From Macrocybe gigantea (taxonomy: Eukaryota; Basidiomycota; Agaricomycetes; Agaricales; Callistosporiaceae), in contig SJRY01000234.1 in the NCBI GenBank assembly GCA_011319805.1, forward strand, positions 930,001 through 994,000: a stretch of DNA of 64,000 nt. The letters run 5' to 3'. Position numbers and translations under genes: made by a program. Positions 26,407 through 40,119 of this stretch are shown piece after piece; positions within the stretch are counted from its first letter, which is position 1, and every line of letters begins with the position of its first letter. A model generated the notes under the pieces. The model did no database searches and was not told the DNA's origin. It saw nothing but the letters and a program-made list of their open reading frames with translations.

Positions 26407-27471
26407 TTACTTGACATCGCTGCACTCGCAACCGGAGTTCTTGCCAAAGAAGCCCTTTCCGCAGCTGTCGCACCAGCTGCGAAGGCCCTTGCCAACGCCG
26501 ATGGCTGGTTTCAGGGCAATAGGATTGGTCATCGCGTCGTCGTCATGGTGAATCGAGGCACGGTGGCGGCCGAGGTCGTGCTTGCGACTGAAGCAGCGCC
26601 CGCATGAGCGGTGCGGGCAGACGAACGGCTTGGGCCTGTTCGGGTCATGTGTGCTCCTATGTGTCTTCAGATTGAACGCCCTAGCAAAGGCTGAGGTGGA
26701 CTTGTAAGTAGGTAGAATGCCCGTCAATGTAACAAGGACATACCTTTCGGACAGAGATCACATTTATATTTCTTGCGAGCATCGGGTTTACCAGATTCTC
26801 CGACCAAGGTGTTTGAAGAAAGTGCCGAGATATGAGACGGCGAGATCGTGGACTGCCCAATGGGAGCAGAATTCAGCCCTAGGGTGCTGAACAGTTCCTG
26901 GGAAATAGAATTGCGCTTCGGAGGCCCGTAATCAGAATAACTGGACCGCGCAAGATAATTCTTTGGAGAGTTCCCCTGCATGGGGGGACTGCGGCGGGGT
27001 AGGCGGCAGAGCGCCGAAGGAGGTGGGATCGACGGAGCCGTCCAAGACAGCGAGGTTTGGACTAGTGGCAGCTGGAAAGTCGTCAACGCGGACGCGCTGG
27101 AACTCCATTTCCATGTCGTTCTGAAAAGAGTAGGTGGAGGCGGGCGGGGAGAAGTTGCACAGTGACTCAGAATATGTAGAGTACGTCTCGTAGAAGGACG
27201 ACTCTGTGGTCGTCGCCGTGATCGCGGAGCCAGGCCCACGGGCAGCGATAGTATTGCTGGCGAAGGCATTGTCCACCTGAGTGAGTTGGTAATTAAATTC
27301 TACCTCCCTCGCTAACAGATCGAGCTCAGACTCGAATGAGTCGACGGAGGGTGCTGCGATCTCGGCAGCGGTATGAAAGGAAGAAAAGTCGAAGCTAAAA
27401 GAGTGTTTCTGGTCTGTAAAGTACGGGTCGCCGAGGTTTGGATAAAACGTGGAGGAGGACTGTTCGAACAT
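26407..27471 (-). CDS. C2H2 zinc-finger transcription factor (one apparent frameshift)
   Basis: This is a putative sequence-specific transcription factor with two classical C-terminal zinc fingers. The N-terminus is Ser/Thr/Phe-rich (MFEQSSSTFYPNLGDPYFTD) with an LPPTPPQSP motif. After an intron (GTATGT...; acceptor CTCAG chosen for phase) finger 1 reads CDLCPKAFARAFNLKTHRST then H (C-x2-C-x12-H-x3-H). Finger 2 is CPHRSCGRCFSRKHDLGRHR then ASIH (C-x4-C-x12-H-x4-H). The C-terminus has an atypical Cys cluster, WCDSCGKGFFGKNSGCEC, lacking the second histidine pair. The frame changes by one base at a run of six G at 26982-26987; with five, the protein reads on as MQGNSPKNYLARSSYSDYGP. The target genes cannot be inferred. 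Confidence 0.82.
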
Positions 27472-27637
27472 GGTGGCTGCGGACAGGATAATGAATAGGA
27501 GAGAGAAGGAATGAGGAGAACGAGTCAGCCTGAGTTTAAGAGCACCAAATGCTGTGTTGCCTTGCTGCGGATTTCGTCAAACGGAATGACTCAGCAGCCG
27601 CGAATGCCGTGAAAAAAAATAAAAATAAATAACAATA

Positions 27638-27720
27638 GCCCACCGCGAGGATCGAACTCGCAGCCTTCAGATCACCTAGCTTTAAAAGTCTGACGCTCTA
27701 TCCGATTGAGCTAGGCGGGC
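27638..27720 (-). tRNA. tRNA-Lys (anticodon UUU) with a 10-nt intron
   Basis: The minus strand folds as a full cloverleaf: acceptor GCCCGCC pairs with GGTGGGC, the D arm is AGCTCAATCGGATAGAGC, and the T arm contains GTTCGATCC. The anticodon stem CAGA/TCTG closes a loop CTTTTA...A with UUU at positions 34-36. A 10-nt intron follows position 37, the canonical site. A run of eight T just downstream on the minus strand is a good Pol III terminator. Confidence 0.93.
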
Positions 27721-27802
27721 ATATTCCAATCTATTTAATATTAACTACAGCACGTTTCTATTAATCACACTATACTGTAAATGCAAAATTATTACACTAC
27801 TG

Positions 27803-30622
<2,820 letters not shown>

Positions 30623-31068
30623 GACGGTAGAGGATGGAGTGGTCGCGAGCAAACGAGCGTGCCAATTGTTAATGAACTTTAGGGTAGGCTGCTTCGCGTC
30701 ATGCTGACAAATCACGGCCTCTTTTCGGCTTGGACCCTCTGAGCATCACCCACATGAACAACTCAACGGCATGGCAAGTCATAACGGCTTCAATTAATCT
30801 CCTCAGCTCTTCACCGTTCAACTTCCTATGGAATCTTTTAAACCTTATCGAAGACCTCATATATTCTCTACATGGCACTGGACGTTCCAACACAAAGTGT
30901 CTGCGCGACTTCCTCGTTTACGTGTTCCCTGACAAGTGGGGTCCAGAATCGAGCTGCATTCCGTCTGAACTAATGCTGTCTGCTCTGGCTATGCCAGAAC
31001 TATTTTCCGCATGCGAAATTCCATATATATGATTACCCCAAACCTTATGCTAAGACTAGGGCGCCACA
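30623..31068. other. Gap upstream of MCM5 with no supported gene
   Basis: The stretch should hold the MCM5 promoter. A plus-strand frame of 100 codons at 30730-31032 and a minus-strand frame at 30699-30893 show no recognisable motif and overlap each other. I see no ACGCGT box near the MCM5 start. Confidence 0.4.
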
Positions 31069-31720
31069 TTAATTATAAGGCACTCGTCGGATATTGGGCA
31101 TGTTGGAATCACTTAGTGGTACCAGTAGCTCCTGGGTCGTTCCTTCCTTTGCTGGTATTTTGAACCCCAAGTCCTTCCGCACGCTGTTGAAGGATACCTA
31201 ACAACAAGTTTTAGTTTCTTCACCACTCCGTACAGTTTCCTCACCTCATTGTCGCTAATGCAAGCTGATCCCGATCCCGATTCAGGCTTGCTTGCACCTC
31301 ACCTGCGTTTCAGACTGTCAACATACGCCGCACGACGAGGTCAACAGTGCAATTGCCGCAAGCGTCGTTGAGGTGCACGCTGGTATCCTGAAATGTACCT
31401 CCTGGCTTTCGACCACATGCAGGCAAGTGCTCATAATGGGCTTTTCATGCGTTCCTTCCTGTAGTCATTTTCTTCATTTCACCCTGTTCCAGACGACAGT
31501 CCTGTTCGTGCAAAACGCGTCGCCACTCATCAGACAGCGAAGGCGAAGCAGGGATGCACATCTCGAAACAATGCTCTCGCTCAATGCGAGCCACCCATTG
31601 CTCTTCTTCCACGCTGCGGAGTTAGGTCTAGCTGCACCCAACATAGCCCTCGTTTATCTTGCGTTCCGCACAATCTGGCACCAGATCTGCGTAAGACTTA
31701 GATCTGATTGACCGTGCTAG
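31069..31720 (-). CDS. Possible short unassigned gene
   Basis: I do not recognise this gene. On the minus strand a 3' exon reads EVSFNSVRKDLGFKIPAKEG and ends SNMPNIRRVPYN-stop at 31069. It is preceded by a plausible intron (GAG|GTGAGG...GTTAG) and by charged, Gln/Arg-rich upstream pieces such as SDEWRRVLHEQDCRLEQGEM that could form a helix or coiled coil. No start codon or continuous frame could be fixed, and internal stops interrupt the upstream part. Given the single-base errors elsewhere in the window, the pieces may belong to one small protein. They may equally be noncoding. Confidence 0.2.
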
Positions 31721-32170
31721 GGATGGTGTCTTTGTGATCCCTTCGCCCTTGTGGGTGCTGGCGCCTTTGGCGCGGACAATTGATCATGGCCGTTGCATGA
31801 TCGTGTAAACGTTACTTTTTCAATTCAGGTGGATGAAACGCGGTCGTATATAGTCCAGGATGATGATAGCGGGCCAGAACGGTGCTCATGTTGAACGTAG
31901 ACACGACTGTCATAGCAGTTGAAATGTAACGAGGATCTTATGAGGGCTCTCGATCTGGATATCGCTCATACTATGATATGCAAATTGGCGCTTTTGAACT
32001 TGTTCTGAGCGATAAATTCTTGTGCTAAAATACACTGCACAAAAAAGACATGGACGAAATAAATGATCAATGGCGGTCCCAGTCGAGAGCACTCTGGCGT
32101 GGAATAGGTCGCCTTCGGCCAACTCCAGGACTCCTTTCGTCCCGTGCGGTAATAAGCAAGCTGTGCTTGT
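31721..32170. other. Short gap downstream of CSN6
   Basis: Nothing is supported here beyond a probable CSN6 3' UTR. Small overlapping frames on both strands carry no motif. Confidence 0.4.
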
Positions 32171-33531
32171 CTACGATCTGATGCATATGAGCATGTCAGA
32201 ATCCGAACGGAAAAAAAAAAGGTCACCGACATCATTTAGGATGTTCGTCGATCTTGTCAAGGATGACAAGAAAGCCGTCAGTTGGACGTCTTCGTATTCC
32301 TATGGGAGAATTTGAGTGTGCTAAGAAATAGGGACTAAGAAGGGTGCAAGCGATACCGTCTCGAATTCTTCCCTGAATGCTTTGTTTTCCGAAGCAGGCA
32401 GAGAAGCGATCAAAGCAGACAGAGCGCGGAGTGTGTCATGATCCTTTACAGTATGTCCTAGGACCAAACGCATTTATGTTTAGCAATAGGGCACAGCGAT
32501 CCACCACTTACCTGCGACCACCTCAGTAACGTATTTTACAAGCACCAATATACGTTCATGCAACATCTTTATAGCCGACCTCTGCGTCTGGAGATGCGAT
32601 TCAACTGTAGATTACGAGCGAGTCAGACGCGTTCATGGTCAGACTACAAAGGCGACTCACGACTCGTGCCAGATCCGCCTCCGCGCGCAGTCCAATCGAC
32701 AGCGATGCGCTCTGCCTCGCCCGTTTCGACGTTGTATGGCACCTCGATAAACACTGACCTCGACGTTCTGTCGCGTATCTCGATAGTCGGCTCGTACGCC
32801 TTGAACGGGAGTGTCTGTGCGTTGTGAACAGAGGACGAGATGGTGCTCATATTCGGCTGCAGAATGAGTAGAAGGGGCGTCGAACAGTAGCCCGTAAACT
32901 GAAAGAATCAAACCACAGCGACGGTACGGTCAAAAACTCATTCGAGAGCCATAACACAAGCTTGCCTGTTGATGCAGAGCTATATGTTTTGACGTGGGCT
33001 GCTGCACGACTGTGTACCAGCCGATAAACTCCAGAGAGGGAAAGACCTGCTTGTCTGTTCCAAGAGACAGGGCGAGCTGAGAGTTGACCAATCGTGAAGG
33101 AACGGTGACGCAAAGACTGACATTGATCTCGCCTCGAGACGAGGAACTCATGATCGACATTCTCCGTGTCGCCTTCCGTTGCCAGCTCAAACGTATTGAC
33201 GATCTCGACTTCGCGGCCGTTCTGGTTCCCCAAGAGCGCGCCGAGCACTAGTCGAATGAGGCGCGTGAGCCATGATTCGCATGCAGAAACAGGCAAATCG
33301 TTAAGGAAGGAGCGTCAAACCAAAGGGATTCGGGGTGTTCTTTTGCAGTTTTAGCCTTGTTAGATGTTCGGATATGTTGAGGATGGGCAGAGGGTGCCTT
33401 CGATGCATGTAGTGTGAGCCTGATCATTCTCAGTGCAACAGAAGGTGTGGCACTCACAATGATAAGGACAATCCGGACGTCACGGTCGTTGGTAGGACGA
33501 CTGAGAGTTCATCCGTGTCCATAGCGCTCAT
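32171..33531 (-). CDS. CSN6: COP9 signalosome subunit 6 (MPN domain, no JAMM motif)
   Basis: This is the catalytically inactive MPN subunit of the COP9 signalosome, the partner of CSN5 in removing NEDD8 from cullins. Exon 1 gives MSAMDTDELSVVLPTTVTSG. Splicing to HPLPILNISEHLTRLKLQ follows, with the acceptor chosen to restore SLHPLP. Then come LGALLGNQNGREVEIVNTFE, ENVDHEFLVSRRDQYKQVFP, SLEFIGWYTVVQQPTSKHIA and TGYCSTPLLLILQPN. The C-terminal helices include SAIKMLHERILVLVKYVTEV and NILNDVGD. The intron at 32899-32965 has a GC donor (CAG|GCAAGC). No JAMM metal motif (E...HxHx10D) is seen, as expected for CSN6. The extreme C-terminus after a run of ten T (coding strand) is atypical and may be affected by a length error. 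Confidence 0.9.
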
Positions 33532-33864
33532 GCCGAGCCTTGCGCTTGATGACTATAAGCAGGACGGAAGATGGAGAGGACGCACAAGTTTCCAAGACTG
33601 CATGCCAACGATTGACCTTACAAGTTACATAATGAAGTAACACAACAGGTTAGTCCGTGGATTCCGTTCCGATATGTACACTACACTACATAGCTATAGT
33701 ACATCGAATGCAAGAAGCACTGCACTATGCAAGAACAAAGCAAATTACAAGAAAGACGCGACATGTGATAGGAATACAGGATATATTGCGGGAGATAGGA
33801 TGAATATGCATTGCCAATAAATAGAGGCAGATGAGCGTCGGTTAGGTCTTGCCCTGAAGGAAGG
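33532..33864. other. Short intergenic region between the FRAY-like kinase and CSN6
   Basis: No gene is supported. It should contain the CSN6 promoter and the 3' UTR of the kinase. Base composition is unremarkable. Confidence 0.5.
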
Positions 33865-36117
33865 CTAGAGATTGTCACGATCTTCAGAGGGTGATGCACG
33901 AGCAAAGCATAACATGTACGCACCGACAGCCTGCGAGGTATGAGAACTTGTCATGGAGACAACCTGTTTGCGAGCTCCGTTCAGGAAGCTTCCAACACCA
34001 TTCTTCTCCTTTTTGTCGCCGGTCTTACCGGATTGCTCATCGAGAAGATTGTTTCGGGACGAAGACCGCCGGACGTTGGACTTTAACCTGCGCCACAGCC
34101 CAGATTGATTGGGGGATGATGACATGGGGCTGGAGGCCGAGGGCGAGGAAGTGGAGAGCGGCACACGAGAAGACATGGAGAGAGACGCGCGCATTCGACC
34201 ATCCTGTCTGATAGGGATGGGATCGGGTATTGACTTGCCAGCAACTTCCTTGCCAACTGGGGCTGATACCGATTCGGGCAATGAAGATGGTGGGGTACTG
34301 ACGCGGGATGACGTGGAACTCTCACTAGGCTGACATGGAGGGGCAGAAGCTTCGGAATCGGAAGCTGCGGAGGGCGACGAGGGGGAGAACTCTAGAGGCT
34401 CCTCTTGCATGTCCTCTTTAAGGTTCGCTTCCACATGGGCTTGGTCATCCTCCATCTCGAATACACCATCCATCTCTGGAGAACTCGCAAGGCAGACATC
34501 ATCTGACGCCCTGCGCCTTTGCATGGCCGCGCCTGCTGAATGAAGGGTGACGGCGAAATCCCAAGAGTCGACGGACTGCATTGTGCGTGGCTGAGGCAGA
34601 ATACGCCTCTCCTGACGCACGGCCAAAGGCGGAATGTCCTCTGAACGTCTTTCAGACTAGCCCGGTATGGACACCTGGTTCGAACTCACTGAGAATGGCA
34701 TTGACTAAATAAGACTTCTTTTTAGCTGCCTTGAAAAAACGCGTTTCCAGCAGTGTTTGCGCCGTTGGACTAGGATTGTCGTCAGACAGTCATTCATTTA
34801 TCGCATGGCATGAAGAGGTTACCTACCGTTTCGTAGGATCTTTGACAAGACAACTGTCGACTATTTCCTTGAACTCTTTGGAGTACTTGTGAGTCCCTCC
34901 ATCGCGATCAAGGGTAGGGGGGTCATCCTGAATCCTGAAGGGAGAATGAATTAGACTGAAGGAAAAGAAATCCAAGAGAGATCGCTACGCACGTTCTCAA
35001 TAGGACGCGTTGTGGCGTATCCCTCGACCTAGGAGGGCGGCCTTGGGTCAATTCCAGCGCAGTGATGCCGAAACTCCAAATATCGGCAGAAGAGTCGTAC
35101 TGCTTTCCGAGAATCAGTTCGGGTGCCATCCAACATGGCTGCAAAGAAAGAACATGGCGTTAAAAATAGGAAAGATAAATTTAGACAAGCGAGCGACGAA
35201 CGGTGCCCACGAACGACTTGCGTTTTCCTATTTTTGGCCTCTCGACCACCGGCACAGTATTATCGAATAACACCAAGCGTTTTGGGGTGCTCCTACCGTC
35301 GTTGCCACTGGAGGAAGAATGACTGTGATGGGATTGGGTGGCGGAGAACGAGGACGCGACCGTAACAGAAGCCAGCTTCGAAGTGCGGAGTTGGGATGTG
35401 TCTTCGGCCAAGTCTGCCGCGACGCCGAGGTCACCTAGGAGAACTGTACCGTCATCATCGATAAGAAGATTGGCTGCCTTGATATCTCTGTGAATGAAGC
35501 CATTGATATGCAAGTAGCTTGTTGCCACAAATCAAAGACAGCAACAACCACGAGGAGAACCACGACGCACTTTAGCCCTTGCAAAGCCTGACTCAGTATG
35601 CACCGCACGACGTCTTCTTCCATGCCTCCAGACCAGCCCCAGCGCATGACATCTGCTGCGCTTCCTTTATTCATGAGACGAAGGGCAATGTAAAGTTTGT
35701 GGCCGTCCATCCACGAGCCACGGACACGTAGGACATTGGGGTGTTTTGAGAGAGACATTAGCGTAGTCTCGCGTTGAAGTAGGCCTAGAGAACGAGGAGG
35801 AAGTGCATCTAGATCCAATACTTTGAGGGCGCATGGCACCGGAGGGGGACACGGGGCATGCGGGTCTGAGGGACGGGGTTGATATGTGGCGGCGTAGACG
35901 ATGGAGGAAGCGCCATAGCCTATAGGAGCGCCGACGGTGTAATCCTCAGCTCGGTCACTGAGAGGAGCAAGTGAGTTAGGCCACTTCTTCATGGACTGGG
36001 TCAGACTGACCTGAATAGCTGCCACTCGTCTTGTACCGCACCAATGAACTTCTTCGAGCTAGTGTACATGGCGTGGTGTAGGCCAGAGCTTGGGGTAGGA
36101 GCAGGTGCAGCAGCCAT
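33865..36117 (-). CDS. STE20-family protein kinase, FRAY/OSR1-like
   Basis: This is a Ser/Thr kinase of the STE20 superfamily, closest by eye to FRAY/OSR1/SPAK kinases of stress and ion signalling. The N-terminus is [20 protein letters not shown]. The kinase domain starts [20 protein letters not shown] (Gly loop), with the ATP lysine in CALKVLDLD, catalytic loop [21 protein letters not shown] in place of DFG, the GCK signature [20 protein letters not shown] and [19 protein letters not shown]. About 70 residues separate DLG from the GTPCW segment, a long Ser/His-rich activation-segment insertion. The C-terminal half is low-complexity Ser/Pro-rich. Introns at QLFS|DRAED and VGT|PCWMAPE keep phase. 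No clear PF2/CCT docking domain was identified, so the subfamily is tentative. Confidence 0.86.
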
Positions 36118-37160
36118 TCTGTGCAGAGGGATAAATATAAAGTTACGCCGAAATGAAGTGGCCCCTCTTCGCGCACTGGTTGCTGGCGAAGTGATGGATG
36201 ATGGAAGTGGGGATTGGTAGGCAGATCCGAGAAAGATGGACGCTCGGGGAATTAGTAAGGAGAAAAAGAATAGATAATGAGGATACGGGTTGAGGGGGAG
36301 TAACGGTAAGGAGGTGAATCTCAGATCTGGCCAATAAGCTCACGTGCTAATCCTCTTATACTCAATTCTCCATCAATGAATTGTCAGTTCTGAAATCTCA
36401 CGAGGACGAAGTCACACTTACATCATAGGCCTTAAGTGTCCCATAGCAATGGGCTACAATATGCTATCATAGCGGCTCCAATTTTCCATTCTATGGGACA
36501 ATGGGCGTCCGCCAAGCCTGGCTTATCAATCTATTAAGTACGGGTGACGCTGTTTGCTGTTTGTGAGAGGCGGCGTGGGGGCACGAAGGCGACGACGCTT
36601 TGAGCGGATATGACGTCCTCGTAAGGGATGTTGGCAAACCTGAGCGCCACTGCTCGCCTCTGCCGACGGCGCACGTTGGTGGGCGTGACATATGCAGCCT
36701 ATATCTCTGATGAGCCGCGCTGCTCTATTTGCTTGTGAGTGTCTGCGCGGTATATCCACACCGCTTGATACCCAGGAAACATTCTGCGCTATTCCAAAGT
36801 CGGGAACATCAACATAGCGCATGCTCCTATGAATTGGTGAAGCGTCTCTACGATGTCGAAGCGCGTCTTTTCTACTGTATTCCTGGAAAATATCGTGAGT
36901 TCCCGGAAGACCATTGGTAGTGTGACGGGTCACCGCCCCGCCGCCATCGGTATAGAGGACGCGTATGATCAAAGGTCATGTGGCCTGAGGCTTATCAGCG
37001 CGATAAGGCGCCGCCGGCAAGTTTAGGCGGAACACGGGTGAGTCACAATCGGCGTGACGGTGACAGCCAATGAGAATGTCCCGTTTTGAGCGAGACATTG
37101 TTCGGGCTGTCAGGCTTACCTCTCCTTCTCCTCCTCTCCCCGCACAAGTTGCCACCGTTT
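36118..37160. other. Divergent promoter region between the two kinase genes
   Basis: About 1 kb lies between the start codons of the minus-strand FRAY-like kinase and the plus-strand SRPK. Frames in it carry no motifs. CCAAT occurs near 37068, about 90 bp from the SRPK start. The stretch most likely holds both promoters and 5' UTRs. Confidence 0.5.
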
Positions 37161-40119
37161 ATGGCGCCAAAGCAACTTTGTGCCAAATATCAGTACGTCG
37201 TCACACCCGCAGGCCCAAAGATTCTTCCCGTCGAAGAGCCCTCCTATAAGGATGAGGAATGTCCCGCCGACTACAATGTCGGGGGATATCTGCCGGTCAA
37301 AGTTGGTGATTCCTTCAAGAATGGTCGCTATCGCGTCGTTCGAAAACTGGGGTGCGATTTCTCATTCATATTGCCTTTTCTTCCTCTTTTTTTTTTTCTT
37401 TGGTCTTCTTTGGTGAGTCTGACCGTCGTCCTTCTCTCGCAGGTGGGGCCACTTCTCCACTGTATGGCTTGTCAAGGACACCCAGTATGTCCGGCTGGCC
37501 TGTCCTGTTCCTCCCGTCTTTTCTAAACTCTGCTTCTCTCTTCTCAGCTCTCATCATCACTCTGCACTCAAAGTCGTCAAGTCTGCTGGACGTTATGCCG
37601 AGACGGCGCGTGACGAAATCAAACTGCTAACTCAGGTTGCCGCTGCCAATCCATCTCATGCAGGACGGGATTACATTGTCTCGTTCATGGATTCGTTTTA
37701 CTATCAAGGCCCAGAGGCGTCCCATGTCTGCATAGTGTTCGAACCACTCGGAGAAAACCTGCTCGCACTGATAGAACGAAACAAGAAAAAAGGAGTTCCG
37801 CGCGGCCTCGTCAGAGTCATTGCCAAGCAAGTTTTACTTGGCCTCCAATACCTTCATGACGAATGTGATCTCGTCCACACCGATATCAAACCGGAAAACA
37901 TCTGTAAGTTCATATGTCATTTCTTTCCCATGTTTCTTTGGGCTGTCGGTCACAGCTTGGCCACAGCGTGGTTCTCTATGTATTTCTGGACTGCTCTTAT
38001 CGTTATCGTTCATGGTTTACTCATGCTCTTTCTCTTCTCCATATAGTAATTTCCATTCTGGATATCGAGACCCACATTCAGAATGAATTATCCCAATCAC
38101 CTTCGCCTTTGGCCCGCAATGTGGGAGTCCCTCAACCTACAAGATCTCGTGCGGGTGTCTCGATTCCTCAGAATCAGCAGCGAGCGCGGCGCCAAGTTCA
38201 AATATTCAATTCTCAGCCTTTGGTCAGTCCCGGTCGGAGCTTGGGTCGTCGAAGCGGACATAATAGCCTGAGCATGAGCACTCGCGACGGTCGGACAAGC
38301 GGCACAAACAGCGCGAGTGGCAGCTACGTCCCCCAAATGCAGCTATCAAAAATCTCCGCATCGAGCACAGCGGAGGTCGTCCAGCAGAAGCCCTCAAAGT
38401 TGTCGACGGGATATTCAAACCCTGATCTAGGACCTGATCACGCTCTTTCGACCAAGAAAGGTGCGACGGGCACTATCCCAAATGGCATTTCGCCTTCGAC
38501 GTCATCGACGTCATCGTCTATGTCATCTACCGTAGCATCGACGGCCGCAAATTCCAGTATGATCAGCACTCCCGCTACATCTTTATCGAATTCTTTAGGA
38601 AATGTCTTGTCCGGATTCACGAAAAAGGAGTCCTCTTTTCACAAATACCAAGACAGAGTCCAAGGCAAAGGAAAGATAGACGCCGAGCAGGACTTGATCG
38701 ATATTCCTTCGTCCTGGAAGGACATACCAGGTCTACCTGGCTCTTGGAAAAATAACACTGTCGGTGCAGTATCCTCGTCATACAAGTCTGGTTGCAGCCC
38801 CCCAAAATCGAAATTGTCTCAATCCTACACCAGCCACAACTCGTGTACGCGCACTGCAGTGATTTCTTCCGACAACTGGAAAGATCCGGGCACTGCTGCA
38901 CCTGCCCCTGCGGTGCTGGTCTCCGCTGTTGCTCGTGCCGATGGTGCGAACGACACCGGCGACTTTTTCGACATCACCAAAGCGACCACTGCCACAACCA
39001 ATGGTCATCCTTCGATGTCCGAGACATCTTCGGCCACCACGACTATTGCGCAGCCCACGCGCAGCGGTACGCCGAATTCGACCGTGGCCTCCAGCGCGCC
39101 AAATGCGCCCAACACTGCAGCGGAGGTACCCGCATCCACGGCAGACGTCGACGAGAGTGTTGCCTCGGAGCCATGTCCGAAGCCATCGAACCAGAACCCT
39201 TCGCTTCTTACACAGACAGCACCGTCGCGTGGTCCGCAATGTCTATCGTCGCCTCTAAAGGCCGGACGAAAGACATCGCCCAGGCAACTACCTCCGGTAA
39301 AGACATCTGTATCAGAAGACTCTGCGGTTGTGACTCCTGCTGCTCCGCCTCCAACGCCAGCCGAGTCACCGTCAGAGCCGTCAAGTGCACCCGTTGACGA
39401 CACCTCCCTTCCGACTGCGATCCAGATCAATGCCGACCGATCGCTTCTCCCCGAAGTGCCTCTCATTTCTGTCAAAATCGCCGACTTGGGTAATGCAACA
39501 CCCTCAAGGAAGCATTATACCGAGGACATCCAGACACGGCAGTACCGCGCTCCCGAAGCCATTCTCGGGAGGCGTGATTGGGATGCCGCGTTGATATCTG
39601 GAGCGTTGCCTGCCTCGTAAGCGCTTCTTTTCCCTCTTTCGCTTTGACTAGCGAGCGAATCATTGTTCATCTCTGATGTGCGCGTAGGTATTTGAACTTC
39701 TCACTGCCGAGTTTCTATTCGACCCCCATGGTCAAGGAGAGCTGTTTACTAAGGACGATGATCACATGGCGCAAATCATAGAATTGGTCGGTGATTTTGA
39801 CATGGAAGTCAAGATGGGTGGCCGATACAGTAGAGAATTGTTTGACCACAATGGTATGTTCATCGTCGGCAGGTTTCATCGCATACCTGACGAGTGTGAC
39901 CCAGGCGCTCTGCGATACATCAAGACATTGAAGCCGTGGCCTTTGAAACGCGTCATGATTGAGAAGTATCTCTTCACAGAACGAGATTCGGCTGCTTTGT
40001 GCGATTTTCTGCACCCTATGTTGGTGCTAGACTTTCGACAGCGGGCACATGCGCGAGACCTGATCAATCACTCGTGGCTGGAACCCAACGCCGAAGACCA
40101 GCCCGTGGATGAATGGTAG
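37161..40119 (+). CDS. SR-protein-specific kinase, SRPK family (one apparent frameshift)
   Basis: This is a Ser/Thr kinase of the SRPK family, which phosphorylates Arg-Ser domains of splicing factors. N-terminal lobe: [60 protein letters not shown]. The catalytic region includes VHTDIKPENILISILDIE (HTD instead of HRD, typical of SRPKs). A spacer of roughly 460 residues, Ser/Thr/Pro-rich and of low complexity, splits the kinase domain, a family hallmark. The second lobe is VKIADLGNATPSRKHYTEDI, QTRQYRAPEAILG, FELLTAEFLFDPHGQGELFT, LRYIKTLKPWPLKRVMIEKY, ending DQPVDEW-stop. One base is apparently missing near 39580-39592; adding it restores VDIWSVACLV before the intron at GTAAGC. The start at 37161 follows CCACCGTTT; an upstream in-frame start would add a hydrophobic stretch and is less likely. 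Confidence 0.92.

Noticed and set aside
37086..37160. Upstream in-frame extension of SRPK (hydrophobic leader)
   Set aside because: It would give a signal-peptide-like start on a cytosolic/nuclear kinase; the Met at 37161 fits the family better.
38792..39397. 201-codon plus-strand frame inside SRPK
   Set aside because: It is an alternative frame of the low-complexity SRPK spacer; the SRPK frame is longer and continuous with kinase motifs.
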